This document shows positions 25,152 to 36,795 of a stretch of 64,000 nucleotides of DNA, piece by piece; within the stretch, counting starts at the first letter, position 1; each line of letters opens with the position of its first letter. The notes under the pieces were generated by a model. It searched no databases and was not told the DNA's origin. It saw nothing but the letters and a program-made list of their open reading frames with translations. Position numbers and translations under genes: made by a program. This DNA is from Sarcocystis neurona (lineage: Eukaryota; Apicomplexa; Conoidasida; Eucoccidiorida; Sarcocystidae), in assembly GCA_000727475.1 (NCBI GenBank), contig KL647290.1, positions 5,503,573 to 5,567,572 of the forward strand, given 5' to 3'.

Positions 25152-25465
25152 TTGGAAGATTTGCTGCATCTTTTGTGAAGGAGCACTTGTTTTTTCATTC
25201 TCTGTACTTTCTGCAGTAGACACTGAACTTCCTGTCGTGGCTGCCCATTGGCAACTCGAGAATGCTCAACTTGTACTTGCATTGCAGCCTTCGGCACCTG
25301 ACTACGTTTTGTCTCATGTTCCCGCGTCCAACGCAATGACGTCCTAAACAAGCATCCATAAATATTCAGCATGTGGATACAGCCGAGCGTGATTGGCCAT
25401 ATTGTAAATTCGTACTTGTGCCAGTGGGATGTGTCGGTTCCGACGGGAGGTTCCGCTGCATTCAT
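25152..25465 (-). CDS. Candidate exon of unknown single-pass membrane protein
   Basis: The frame starts at ATG 25465 (MNAAEPPVGTDTSHWHKYEF) and runs for 104 codons to a donor, TTCCAA|GTGAGT. It contains one hydrophobic stretch (FTIWPITLGCIHMLNIYGCLF, about residues 20-40), followed by a basic, Gln-rich, possibly coiled segment (VQCLLQKVQRMKK). This layout, a short N-terminus, one helix and a charged tail, is common in small organelle membrane subunits, but no family is recognised. An alternative donor after KRSQ (CAG|GTGCCG) would shorten it. The downstream exons are not established. Confidence 0.35.
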
Positions 25466-26580
25466 ATTTTTTTTTGCCAGATCCCTGCTTTGGGGATATA
25501 TTCTGAGCAAGTCACCAATTATAGACGTTGAGCCGAATGCATGTCCTACGTGTACGTACAGTCTGTTCAAGTTCGTGTTGTTGCGCTTGCAAAAAATTGA
25601 TTACCTGGAGGGCGATAGCATTTAGAGTTGCACAGTATACTAAGCCTCCTGGTTTCTTCCCAGCGTAAGCAGGCGATACGGAACTACATACATACTCTTT
25701 GCTTGTCCGTAGAAAACTTACGGACGTTGTTACATGCTACCGTAAAGGGCAGAAACTAGAACGCATCCTACGTTATCGCGAACCGACAGGGGCATCAACA
25801 GGAGCTGTTGCATTCGTCTCCCTACTTTACCTCTAACTTAAGCTCGGCAAGTGCACACCTCATAAATTAACATCGACCGCCTCTCTTCCAATTGTTTCAC
25901 AACTAGCAGAGGTAACAGGTCCAACATTTACCAGCAGAGCTGTAGCGCCCGAAGTTTCCTCAGTCAATTGCACACCCTCTACGGAATGGACAGGCACACT
26001 ATAAAAAGGTCACCTGTTGTTCTAACCTGTCGGCAGGACTAAGCCTTTCATGATAAAGCGTGTTGGACAACTCAGGCGAACCTACGGAGGACTTTTTCGC
26101 AGTCAGTGTATATAATCAGCGTATCGCGCTTGACACGTTGAACATGTTTGCGAACGACTTGTTTTCGTACGTGGAGTTTACACCATTCTTTGGTCTCTCT
26201 CCGAAACGGCAGTAAAATTAAAGTGTGGGAGCCGTCGTAATCCCGTTTCTACGGGCTCCTTTCTTTTACCTTCCGTGCACTAAGAGTGCGGTGCTTCTCA
26301 TTCTTCGTGTTCACCACAACAGGGCTTCTCCGAGGAGCTGCTGCCAACGTTCGTTTAAATATTCTTGTACGCATTCTATTTCCTTCAAAATTTCACTGTT
26401 AAATGTAGTGTGTATCTTCACAAACAGAAAAGACATGACGTGTCTTTTGCCCACATAGTGCACAGGCGTGTACACGGCTTCAAGACTTTCTGTCCGTACG
26501 ATATAAAAGTGAAATTTATTGTATTCCTCGACGTAGTGCCTACAGAAGGTTTCTTCGAAACTGCACCAAAATTCGCCGCC

Positions 26581-27110
26581 ATGGCTGGCACAGCAAACGA
26601 AGTTGATGAAATCATACGAAATTGGATATCTGAGAACCAAACTGTTGTGGGCTATGTTGTAATAAACGCAGAAGGTTAGTGACTGCTAGTTTTGCACGCA
26701 ACGCGTGCAGCAGCCGCACCTGAGGATGTTCACACGAGAGCTGCTTCCAGTAGACTGCGTGAACTAAGAAAAAGTCCATGAATGTCTACAGATGAGCGTG
26801 CGCGTACGCAAGTGAGTTTTTAAATGCACGGAGGTTTGTCTTTACGCCTCCTGCGGCGGGGAGAAAGTACGCGGGCGTACGCTGCAAACGTCCTTAGTTC
26901 CCCGGTTGTTCTTCTATGTTTTTGCACTGACTGTTTAGGAATTGTCTTGTCTCCTCCATGCGGTTTACACGTCTGGCCGTAACAACGCACACGCTTTTTC
27001 TCCGTATAACATTTCACATCTGCGTTTTGCTGATATTTCCCCCACACACTTGGTGTCTAGATGTCAAACCACTCAGGCGAAACGTTAGCAACTCTGTATA
27101 CCTAACAGCT

Positions 27111-27154
<44 letters not shown>

Positions 27155-30100
27155 CTAATACCGAAAGCAGAATGCACACAGTTATAAATTCTATCACGTA
27201 ATCACAGATCTCTCAAAGCTGCCCATTTTCTGTCTTCACCTTGGACATCAATTATATGTTGTATGTACTCACAACACACAAGTTATTTGTCCAAAGTCGC
27301 CGGTCTTTTCATATCTAAAGACTGCGTTCACGAGATTCGCGCCTTCCCTTCCGTGAACTACTCGCATGCGTTTTGGATCAGTGCCTTCACCCTCCGCACT
27401 TCATTCCTTCGACGTATTTGTAGGTTTCCGAATTTGCCTTATCCGCCTTAGGCGTCGGTTTATAGACCTCTCTATCTGTACGAACGCATCTTCGACTGGT
27501 TTGCAGTCATCTCACTGGTTTTTCTCTTGTTGCAGCTGGACCGTTTTTGGCTGTGCGTCGCTGGTTTACTTGTAGGGATACCCATCAAATACCATGAGAA
27601 ACTGCCGTATGAAAAGGCTGTGCAGTACGCTGCTCTCATGTCGTAAGGCCCGTACAAAGAAGAGCATACAGAGTTCCAAGATTGCTAGGATATGTAGATA
27701 TATGCACGTGTATATATACACATATTGCGTACATAGGTATACACTCGTCGCGACCACGCAGTCCGCCTTCGCCATACATGTACTAAAAAGTGTGTATAGA
27801 TAGATATGTATATATATTACGCGTCCACACTCAACTTTAATATGCATACATGTAAATGCGTAATCGTCAGTTCTTCTGCGTAAGAATAGGTGTAGAATAC
27901 ATACCAAAAATATATGCTGTCGAATCGCATGTAAGGGTGAGTACCAGGATGAAAGGGCAGTCAGACTTTCAGGGTTATTTCAAACACGTTTTAATACCAT
28001 ACGTCGTGGGAAGGAGGAATCTCGGCAACATCACCATGTAGTGAACGCACTATAGAATCTTCTTAGACTTCAGTGCTAAAGAGGCCATTCTGGGAGAATG
28101 TCGTAGAGCCACCTGCAGTTTATAAACCGCTCTCTAGAGAGTTTTGCATACGGGAGGCACAGATACATATAAACAACTGTGTGCAGATATAATTACGTGT
28201 GTGTGTGTGTGTGTGTACACATGTACGTATATGTATCACGGCAGCTGTGGGGGCGTGTCGATGGAAAAGGAAAACGAGAGGCAGTCCGTCAACGTAAACA
28301 ATACTATGTACCGTCTCCCCTAGGTATGGTGGAAGGGATGTCCTATTTTCTGCTAATTCTCTTCCACTCGGTACACAAAGGAATCTTTCCTCTGCCAGTG
28401 TTCGTGTGATACACACGTATCTGTGTGAGATGGAGGCTGAACCGCCTGCACTTCCCACATACGACGCACCGACTTCTGCAATAGTTCCTCTTAGATAGAA
28501 TATGAAATGCGTTCAAAGCATGCAGTGTGTTTCGAAGAAAGAATTAAGGACATAACATTATGTCTTTGGATATATGTATTTCTATGAAAATATATACATG
28601 CGTACGCGGAGTGCGTTGCGTAGAAACAATTAAGGACCGCAGCTAGAGACTGAGACATTCAGGCATTTGCACTGTCACGTAGTGCAGTAGTGTGTTTCGA
28701 ACAAAGAATTAAGAACATAACATCTTTGTATGTATGTATTTCTATGTGAATATATACATGCGTACGCGGAAAGTGTTTCGTAGAAACAATTAAGCATATG
28801 CACGCATCTGTGTGCAGGACTAATTCAAAATGTATGTATGTTCCTGTGTTTGCCCTCACGCCCGTGGACATACGCCTCGAGTTAGAGACTGAGGTATTCA
28901 CGCATTTGCAGTGTTATGTAGTGCTACGTTGCCGCGTATGCAGCTGCTGATGTAGGTTACGTAGTAAAGACACACAAGATTCTGCGTACATCTGTGAGTA
29001 ATGCGTGCATATTGTCAGGTCTACGCCAATCTTGGTCTCTTCTTTTTGGTCCTGGGAGCTACCTCTAATGCAGTGGCCTGAGTCGAACAACACTTGACGT
29101 GTCACACTACTACTGCGACGCGTAGACACTACTGTGTTCGCCCGTTGACAACGCTCTGGTTTGACATTCAGGTCTTTCTGTATGAAAAGTCGGCAAGCCG
29201 TTCGGGATCTTCTTCCCAACGACGTAAGGCATACAACTGTATATGCTTTTGTACCTGCTGACTGTATATATTGGCGGTGATCTATACACACTTCCGAGTG
29301 TAAGCAGACACACTATATGCGCCAACGCAGCACTACGTAACAGTGGAGATGCATCAATATCTCAGTCTCTAGCTGCAAGCATATCCCCACGGGCATGAAG
29401 GCAAACATAGAAAGGTACAGGAACTGTGAATTCATCTGCACACACTTGCGTGGACCTCAATCTACGTTAGATTTATATGTGTGTACACACAGTTATCCGC
29501 ACACCAGCCGACCTGAGTCACGTGAGTATATATTTCCACAGATACGTATAAAAGTTTTATGTATATTTGTACATTAAGACACTCGGCCTTTACATATTAA
29601 CGCGCGAAAACGCTTGTCTATACATCCCTTGAAGCATGCCGGTACTGCACGTAATTCTCGTGTCGTTAGGTACAGCTGTCTCGCTCACACTCTCCCTCTC
29701 TCTCCACACGTATACGCGTGCGCAGTGCACCTTAAAAAGGTGCACCTGCAGCACACCAGACAAATTTCCGCTCAAGTCCGCCTGTAGAAACTAACACACT
29801 TGTATATTGATACACCTCGTGGTGATCGACACTAGTTGGCCACGGCGAGTCGGCGACAGAAGAGAAACGAAGGCGTTGATACGCGACAGTACGCGTTCAT
29901 TTATACATACACATGAGCAACAACAACAACAACCACACAGCAGGGGTGTAATCGTACCCGCGCATGTCTGGATATTATTCTACATCCATGTGTATATATG
30001 GCCAGGCGAGCAGCCTGCAGACACACGCGTGTGTCATTGTAGAGGTTACAAACGGATAGAGTGTGTACATATGTGTGTCCTTACCCTGTACATAAGCACG

Positions 30101-31516
30101 TGTGTTGCTTTGTTCTTGCTGGAGCATAACTGCATGTCTGTTGTGGAAGTTGGCAGTCACGAATGCACTTGTACATCTACATCTACAAATGAAAACTTTA
30201 AATTTGAGAATCCATGCTTCCTATTCCTATTCGTGTGCGTGGCGCAGATACGCGCCAGAATGTACGTACGCACAACCACTTAGTGTCCGCCCGTGTGACA
30301 CATGCTATTTCCCGCGGACATTTGCACGCAATTTGGGAATTGCGTCTGTGGCGACATGCGCAACCTACCGTGGGTGCGTGGGCTTCAAAAAGACTTGCTA
30401 GGCCAACCGTATCTTCATTTCAATTGCAGCTTGTTTTGGTGGGCGCAACTGTATAATATAAATATGTATATGTACGAGTGTATCCGTGAATGTAGACTGC
30501 ACTCACACAAGTGGTTCTATCCATTTATACGCAGGTATACATGACGCCTACATGCGGATGGAACTGCTTCAATTACACTGAGGAACATCGACAACAATTG
30601 CATCAGATGTGTTGTGGCAGTGAAAGACACGGCACAGGAAAAACGTTGTCATATCAGTTGGGCACGGAAAAATCTCTTCTTCCTACATGTGCAGTATGAG
30701 AAGCATTGCTATAGAGTTCTCCGACGTACCTTCTACACAGGAAGATAATCTGCATCGTCGTACCCCTCTACAAGTGTGAGAACTCTCTGCGTACGCACAT
30801 ATATGTGGCCCCAATGTTATTCCCACATGAAGTCAGCTGTAGAGCACAAAAAAGAGCGTTACAGGTTTCACCAGGTCTCCAGCGTGGCTCCACGGCTGAC
30901 CGCTTATCTGGATTGTAGGTATTCGTCTACACAGAGATACGAACGCAACGCATTTCCTGTACATGTTCAGGTGCGACGCCAGACGCTCGGAAGTGTATAG
31001 CCGTGCATGACAGACATATACAGTTTTATGTATACAAACCTGCACATGTGTACTCGTACACGCATACATGCTACGTAGACGCGTGCGTGCACACATGCGC
31101 AATTTTTCCCACACATACATAAATACGCAAACATTCACATACATACACACCTACACAATCAGGCTTCTACACATTCAAACGTACGCACACCAGCAGCTAG
31201 ACACGAACACACCTGCAAAGAAAAACGCCACAAAAGCATACGCGAAGATGCAAAGACACCCAAGAAAGTACACATATACGCAGATTCACTTTCTCTAGTA
31301 CATGTGGAAAGCCGTATCAGTGTGTACCCGTGTGTGTAATTTACTTTTCAGAGTGAGCCCTGTTCCGTAAGATTACGTACAGCGCAAGGGACCGAGATCA
31401 TCGCTGTCCAATCTAGCGGCTACACGTTAATTGCCTTGCAGAATTGCGCTGGCAAACCCTACGATTATGGAGAAGAAAGCGTGGAGCAAAAGGAACAGGA
31501 GTGGGAAGAGGTCTAA
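26581..31516 (+). CDS. DYNLRB: Roadblock/LC7-family dynein light chain
   Basis: Four exons, 26581-26674, 27576-27642, 29172-29223 and 31352-31516, join in frame to give 125 residues plus stop. The start ATG lies in GCCGCCATGG, a strong initiation context, and begins MAGTANEVDEIIRNWI. Conserved blocks follow in family order: VVGYVVINAEGIPIKYHE, AVQYAALM, SRQAVRDLLPND, RLRTAQGTEIIAV and YTLIALQNCAGKPYD. Roadblock chains form dimers that bind the dynein intermediate chain and help attach cargo or intraflagellar components. The acidic C-terminal extension (EESVEQKEQEWEEV) makes the protein about 25 residues longer than the usual ~96-100. All introns have GT/AG ends and phases 1, 2 and 0. The second intron contains (TA)n and (GT)n runs and a duplicated segment, and the third exon is flanked by inverted repeats. 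Confidence 0.93.
27112..27156 (+). repeat. (CA)n microsatellite
   Basis: About 22 nearly perfect CA units lie in the first roadblock intron. A (GT)n run of about ten units occurs at 28197-28216 in the next intron. Confidence 0.95.
28525..28930 (+). repeat. Imperfect ~165-230-bp direct repeat in roadblock intron 2
   Basis: A segment with GTGTGTTTCGAA, AAAGAATTAAG, ATATACATGCGTACGCGGA and GTAGAAACAATTAAG occurs at about 28525-28640 and again at 28689-28795. The block (G/A)GAGACTGAG...GCATTTGCA(C/G)TGT...GTAGTGC occurs at 28639-28690 and 28879-28930. The second copy carries an insertion between the two blocks. Confidence 0.85.
28879..29376. repeat. Inverted repeats flanking roadblock exon 3
   Basis: The arm at 28879-28930 (TTAGAGACTGAGGTATT ... 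GTTATGTAGTGCTACG) matches the reverse complement of 29322-29376 over about 50 bases with several mismatches. The exon at 29172-29223 lies in the ~390-base loop. A direct copy of the left arm also lies at 28639-28690. Confidence 0.75.
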
Positions 31517-34500
31517 CAGCAACAAAGTCTAGTCGTATGAAGAAGATACATAGAAAACGGTGTCTGACTAGACGAAGGTACGCATCTGTCTAGGAGAAAA
31601 AGAAGAGGGGGATAGTCTCACCAGCAGATGGACTTGCTGCTGTATATACGCTGAAGCGCACCGTGATAATTATATCTGTAGGTTCAGGCTGATGCGTGAA
31701 CGTGTAACACAAATTAGAGAATAGCATACGAAAATGCTCAGCCGCAGACCAGTAAACTCTGAAGGATTCAGTGGTAAGCACAGCACTCGGCCTTGTACTG
31801 CCTGGCGGCAGCGGGCAGGCCTCCAAAGGTGTGCGAAAGCTACCAAGGAAGACCTTTCGTCCCTTGTCGTATACGCACGAGCCAAAGCGAAGTCACAAGG
31901 GCACATTCGTCCAAGAGAATCATTGTGACAAGAAGTCGAGTATTCTAACGTGTTAGGGTGTACGACCATCATGTGAGTGCATCGCCACTTCAATGAGAGG
32001 GGAGCAGAACTGCATGAAAACCACGGATTAAGCGACAGGTCGTGAGAATGTCAGGAACACGTTTACCAAGTCGCCGGGGAAGCCAACCACCAGCGAGCGA
32101 ATGAACGAAAGTGCCAGGAGGTCTTTCGCGAGCGTGCTTGATAGCGTGTATCTACTTCCCATCCGTTTATGTACCTATGTACTCCAATAGGTTAAGAGTT
32201 AAGCGCATACGTACGCGTGTGTGCGTGCAGCGTGTACGTGTCTCTATTCACATTCATAGTTACATGCAACGTATTCCTTCTGGTTGTAAGACAGGTACAA
32301 TGGATAGTGTGCGTCTTACATAAAAGACTTGTGACGGACGCAGCAACTTGTGGGGTCGAACCACAGAAGCTCGTAGTGACTGGAAAATGCTTACTTGAAA
32401 ACGCCTGTGTGCGTCTCCCGAGTAAGCTCCCGCACACACCATAAGGCTACGGGAACACTGTTGAAAGACATACGATTAAAGGCTTATCACAGCTACGTGG
32501 AGACGCGGTTCGATTAAACAATTCCAACCTCATTATCATTGAAGAATCTGTAGCGGACAAACAAGAGACGCGACGAAACCGCGCATTTCTGGCCCCACGA
32601 ATTGAAACTTGAAATTATACGTGTATATACATATGTACATGTACAGACGGGACTACTTCAAGCCGCGTATGAATAACTACATATTTGCGCTAATCAATAA
32701 AGCTAGCTGTGCATCACGCATACATCCGAATACCGTGTAGATGCTAGTAGCTGTTTTGGTGTTTAGCCGAGGCGCACAATAGTAATAATATTCTTTCAAA
32801 CGATGCTCCGGATGGTTACAACAATTATAAGGGAGTTTTGAGGACGCTTATTTTCCTACGGTACGCTGCTCTAATATCGCACCTTGGAGTAAGATTAATC
32901 CTATGGGTGGTTGTGAATAGAGAAACATATCAGACTAAAGAAAATAGTCGACAACTTGTCTGGCGGTGTCCGTGTGTGGCGCGTGAACGCGTTGCTCCGA
33001 CGCAGAAGTGTAATTGCGTGTACGATGCCTGGAATTTTGCATTTGTCATGTGCTTGGCATATAAAAAATATTGAGGAGACCACACGCACGTGGCGCCGCC
33101 TCTACACCGGCTGAAGGCCTCTGTTTCTATTGGTGCAGAAAACGCCGGAAATTCACTACCTACTCCCTAGTGTTGTGCTATTTCCATATGCCAGAACCAC
33201 ACTGATTCGTTTCTTACGATACGGGTTTGCGGGGAGCACGAACAACATCAACTGGCATGGGTGTTCAATTTCCGGGTGAAGGCGAGCTAGTTCTACACTG
33301 CATAGGCCAAGAGATGCTCTTAAAGTTGCACGCGCCTTTGTCGCATTTTTATTTTCTATACTACGCGTATTCAACTGGCTGCATACATGAGTAGGCCAGC
33401 CTCGTAGCCCATGAGGTACTCGAACGGAGTTTGACTTCTACGTTTGACGAGGAAAGGATGTCACTATGTAATGCACGTGTGTGTACACACATACCCAAGC
33501 ACACATACCCCGCATCCAGTCATCTTCAGCTCTATCTCAACGGATGCTCGACGCGGCCTTTTTGTCCATGGCGCACATTTGTACAGTTCGAGGCAGCGAC
33601 CTGCTACGAACAATTAGACTAGTACAATCTGTGCAATGGAAGAAAAAGCGAGCTGCCACATATAGCATTCCAACCCTACGTGGACTCATTCACCTACACA
33701 GACAAATATAGGTGCACGTACGTGTGAAGCAATACCTGTCTACGATGTACACAAAATCCCACCTTCCCATCTGTGTACGTCCGTCCATCTATATGTACAA
33801 AGCTGCACATCTACCTGTGTCCATACAGAAGACAAACGGAGCATCGCACTTGGACGTATACTGACGCAGGTTTGATAGTGCGACTTGCAGGTAACCTTTG
33901 CCTCGCACATTACTGACGAGGAACTATTTGTTTTGAGTGCGCGTGAACCTCTTATGTATACCTGATAACCAATACACCTCTGCACCAGCACATACGTTCG
34001 CGTGTGCCTATCGCTATACACATGCACTCCCGCATGCTTGCACAGCACATGTCTGTATGCTTGCACAGCACATGTCTGTATGCTTGCACAGCACATCTCT
34101 GTATGCTTGCACAGCACATATCTGTATGCTTGCACAGCACATATCTGTTCTTTCCTTTCCTCCGAACAACCTAATTCATTACAGCGGCGTCTTCGTATCT
34201 TCGCACATCTCCAGTTTGACATACACACGTATTAACACACAAGCTCGCAGTCACGAAGTCATAAGGATGTCCTGGCAACTTCAATGCGGAAAGATGTTCC
34301 ATGTCCATTGAGTGTATTGTTTGATCTTCTATAGGCTGTTCTGCTTCTATCTGGAAGAGGGCCTCGGTAAAGGAGGAGCGCGGCAGCACGAATAGGGCTG
34401 ACACTTTCTTCCTGTACAGAACGAGACAGCCGTTACCAGCGGACACCAGTTTCCACGGCGCGAGCACGAAATTACAGAATACACTGCTTTGCACAAGGGA

Positions 34501-36795
34501 AACAGAGAAGAGTATCAGCGGTCTCTCGAGGCCCTGACATGTGGTAGCTAGTGCGGCCACCGCGAAGGTGGAGCGTTCGACTATTTATACATATATATAT
34601 ATATATATACATACAATCTCATTCGCAAAGGAATACAATTCTCGAGACCTATGCAGACGTTTATACAGATCCACCTCTCTATATGGGAGAGACTACCAGT
34701 TAGGCGAAGACAAAATCAGGCGGAAAGTGCGAAAGTTATAAAGTACCGCCGCTCCGCATCCCGATACGTTCAACCAAACACGCTGAGAAAAATAAACATA
34801 CGTAGCGAGCGTGTAGCATTAAATACAGCTGGCCAGTGCTTCGGCGAGTAGGGAGAAGAATCTGTGTCACGGCAGTTGAAGCCGTCAAGCGCTTTGTTTG
34901 TCAGCCCGTTCTGCAGATCACCACACCTTTACTCATGGATCTTACACAGCTAGTGGTGATTTACAGAAATGTGTTTTGCTGCCCCCAAAGATGTCTGTGA
35001 TAAGTAACTCTCATTTCAAAAGCCCTGCAGCCGACATCTAAAAGGCTGTTAGTCTTTTGCGTAGTAAGAAACGCTTGGCAGAGAACAAACTAGTGTACTT
35101 TGAAGTTGGGCGGCCGACATTTTTCCACTTCGTCATGGAGCTTTCTTTCTTGCAGTGATATCCCTTCTCGTGGAACGCGTCAGGGTCTTGGCAGTACGAC
35201 TCTAAGATCACCTTTGATACGGATAGATGGTATCTGTACCGTTGCGGATTCCGCAGTGCTTCTCTTGGTGCAGTGTTCGCGGTTCAAGAGAATGGACTTT
35301 TTAAATTCGTATTGCCATTTGTTCACTACCACTCCATTTTTCCCTGACAGTTTCTTTCCTCCGAAACGAAGTTTACCTTTTATAACCTGCGTGTCTCTGG
35401 CATTCCTTCATTGATTAATGCCTTGCACGACATTGCTTGTCCCGCGTTTCCTGTTTCTCGCCCATTACTGTCCACCTTCTTCACAACACAACTTTTCTAT
35501 CACCTTTTCGTATTAAAGCATGCAAAGCAATGGTGTCTGCTCGCCTTTTCTGTACAATGCAACGTAGAGGAGAATTCTTTTCATCGCAGGCTCAACCTCT
35601 CTCACGACAAAACTGACCCTGAAAAACGCTAGGTTTTAAATTGCTCGTTTAAGATCCCTTGTCTACCATAATTAGCTGACGAGGACAACACGGACTGGAA
35701 AGGGCCTTGGCGTCCTTTTATTTCCACACTCCGTATCACAACCAATCCGCCTTTTCAAGGGGTAGACGTTCTTCGAAATAGTCCTCAACTGCACCTGTGA
35801 TTCTCTGCACTTCTTAGCAAAACTTTCACACGGACAACCTTTCAGGTAAGGGCCGAGATCGATATGCACGAGTCCTCGCAAGTTGTACCTCGTGAAAATT
35901 CAACACGCACATCTAATTGCTGAAGCAACCCCATACTTGTCAAGCGGAGGGAGTCAGGATTGCTTCTGCTTCTTCACCCCAGTAAGTAGGTACTGGTGGC
36001 AGCCTGAATATCAGCTTGGACGACTGAAGCTTTTTGGATAATCTTTGACAAGCACTCAACCTTGTGTAAACGTGCACAAAAGATTCCCGTGGTACTTCAT
36101 CTTTTTCAGTAATACCTTCTAATTTTTTTCTTGTGAATGTGCAACATGTAACTCTCCCAAAGTCAGTTCCCTTTGTGTGTTTCACCTCACAGACATCAGC
36201 TTGACTCCTATGTTAACGTTACCATATATGTGTATGTGTGCGTGTATTGACGCGGTCTTGCGTTAACTACTTCAAAACAAATTTCAAAAACTCGTCTCGT
36301 TAGAATGAGCTCCTTGTAACAAAGCTGAAATTGTGTCAACAGTAGCGGCAATTCTCTACCATTACACGAATTAGTTACTACCCTAGCACAATGATTTAGT
36401 TTATTGTACCACGATTATAGTCCTCCTCCTGTAGACTTCCTTCCTGTTGAGTTTTTGCAACGACACATCCTCCTCTACATTTTTCACATTTGTGTAAACG
36501 TACGGTTCTTGTGAACCTTTCCACCCATCGTTTGTATCAACATAATTAATAGGCCGTAACCCTTCCCAAGTATCACACCTTTGCAACTCACTTTCGCACC
36601 ACACCTGTAGAGCTTCTCCTCTGCACTTTTGTCGCCAATCACTTCATCCAGCTTTAGAAATCACACCTCCTAGTAAATGTCACTTTCACCTCCTACTCCT
36701 GTGCGTTCCAACAGCGCACACAAAACACTTCCGTTCACTGTCTCACGCCTGGAACGGCCAAGAAAACAGCCAGCGCGACAGTGTTATTCTCTTCG
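31517..36795. other. Intergenic, convergent gene ends; no supported gene
   Basis: This stretch separates the 3' ends of the roadblock gene (plus) and the myosin gene (minus). Short open frames exist on both strands without motifs or a coherent exon pattern. One plus-strand segment after a fine acceptor-like TTTCTTTCTTGCAG (ending about 35155) stays open for 85 codons, but its Ser/Phe/Leu-rich product is not recognisable. From about 35.4 to 36.8 kb the DNA is TTC/ACTT-rich and featureless. Polyadenylation signals could not be assigned. Confidence 0.55.
34035..34149 (+). repeat. 23-bp tandem repeat, five copies
   Basis: The unit TGCTTGCACAGCACATNTCTGT(A/T) repeats five times with changes only at a few positions (GT, CT or AT after ACAT). 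Because 23 is not a multiple of three, the short frames across it (ACTAHVCML-type peptides) change repeat phase and are unlikely to be coding. Confidence 0.95.

Larger units (their letters stand above)
18288..26580. other. Intergenic between divergent CDC50 and roadblock genes, with unassigned candidate exons
   Basis: This 8.3-kb divergent spacer should hold both promoters. CAG-rich DNA fills 18.3-19.2 kb. Simple TGTA/TA repeats and small tandem duplications occur at 19.2-22.4 kb. Between 22.8 and 25.5 kb several minus-strand segments read like coding exons. Two are listed separately. A third, about 24480-24410, reads VYDTLIEAHEKAKFGHE, and a fourth, about 24740-24540, is Arg-rich. A fifth, about 23005-22890, reads ATLNTNLIPILTMFTYTVAVG, which weakly resembles an ABC-transporter membrane segment. 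I could not join them into a consistent gene. From about 25.6 kb to 26.58 kb I see nothing supportable. Confidence 0.5.

Noticed and set aside
35156..35414. Plus-strand frame after a strong acceptor-like sequence
   Set aside because: The product is Ser/Phe-rich with no family resemblance, and no donor or upstream exon could be linked to it.
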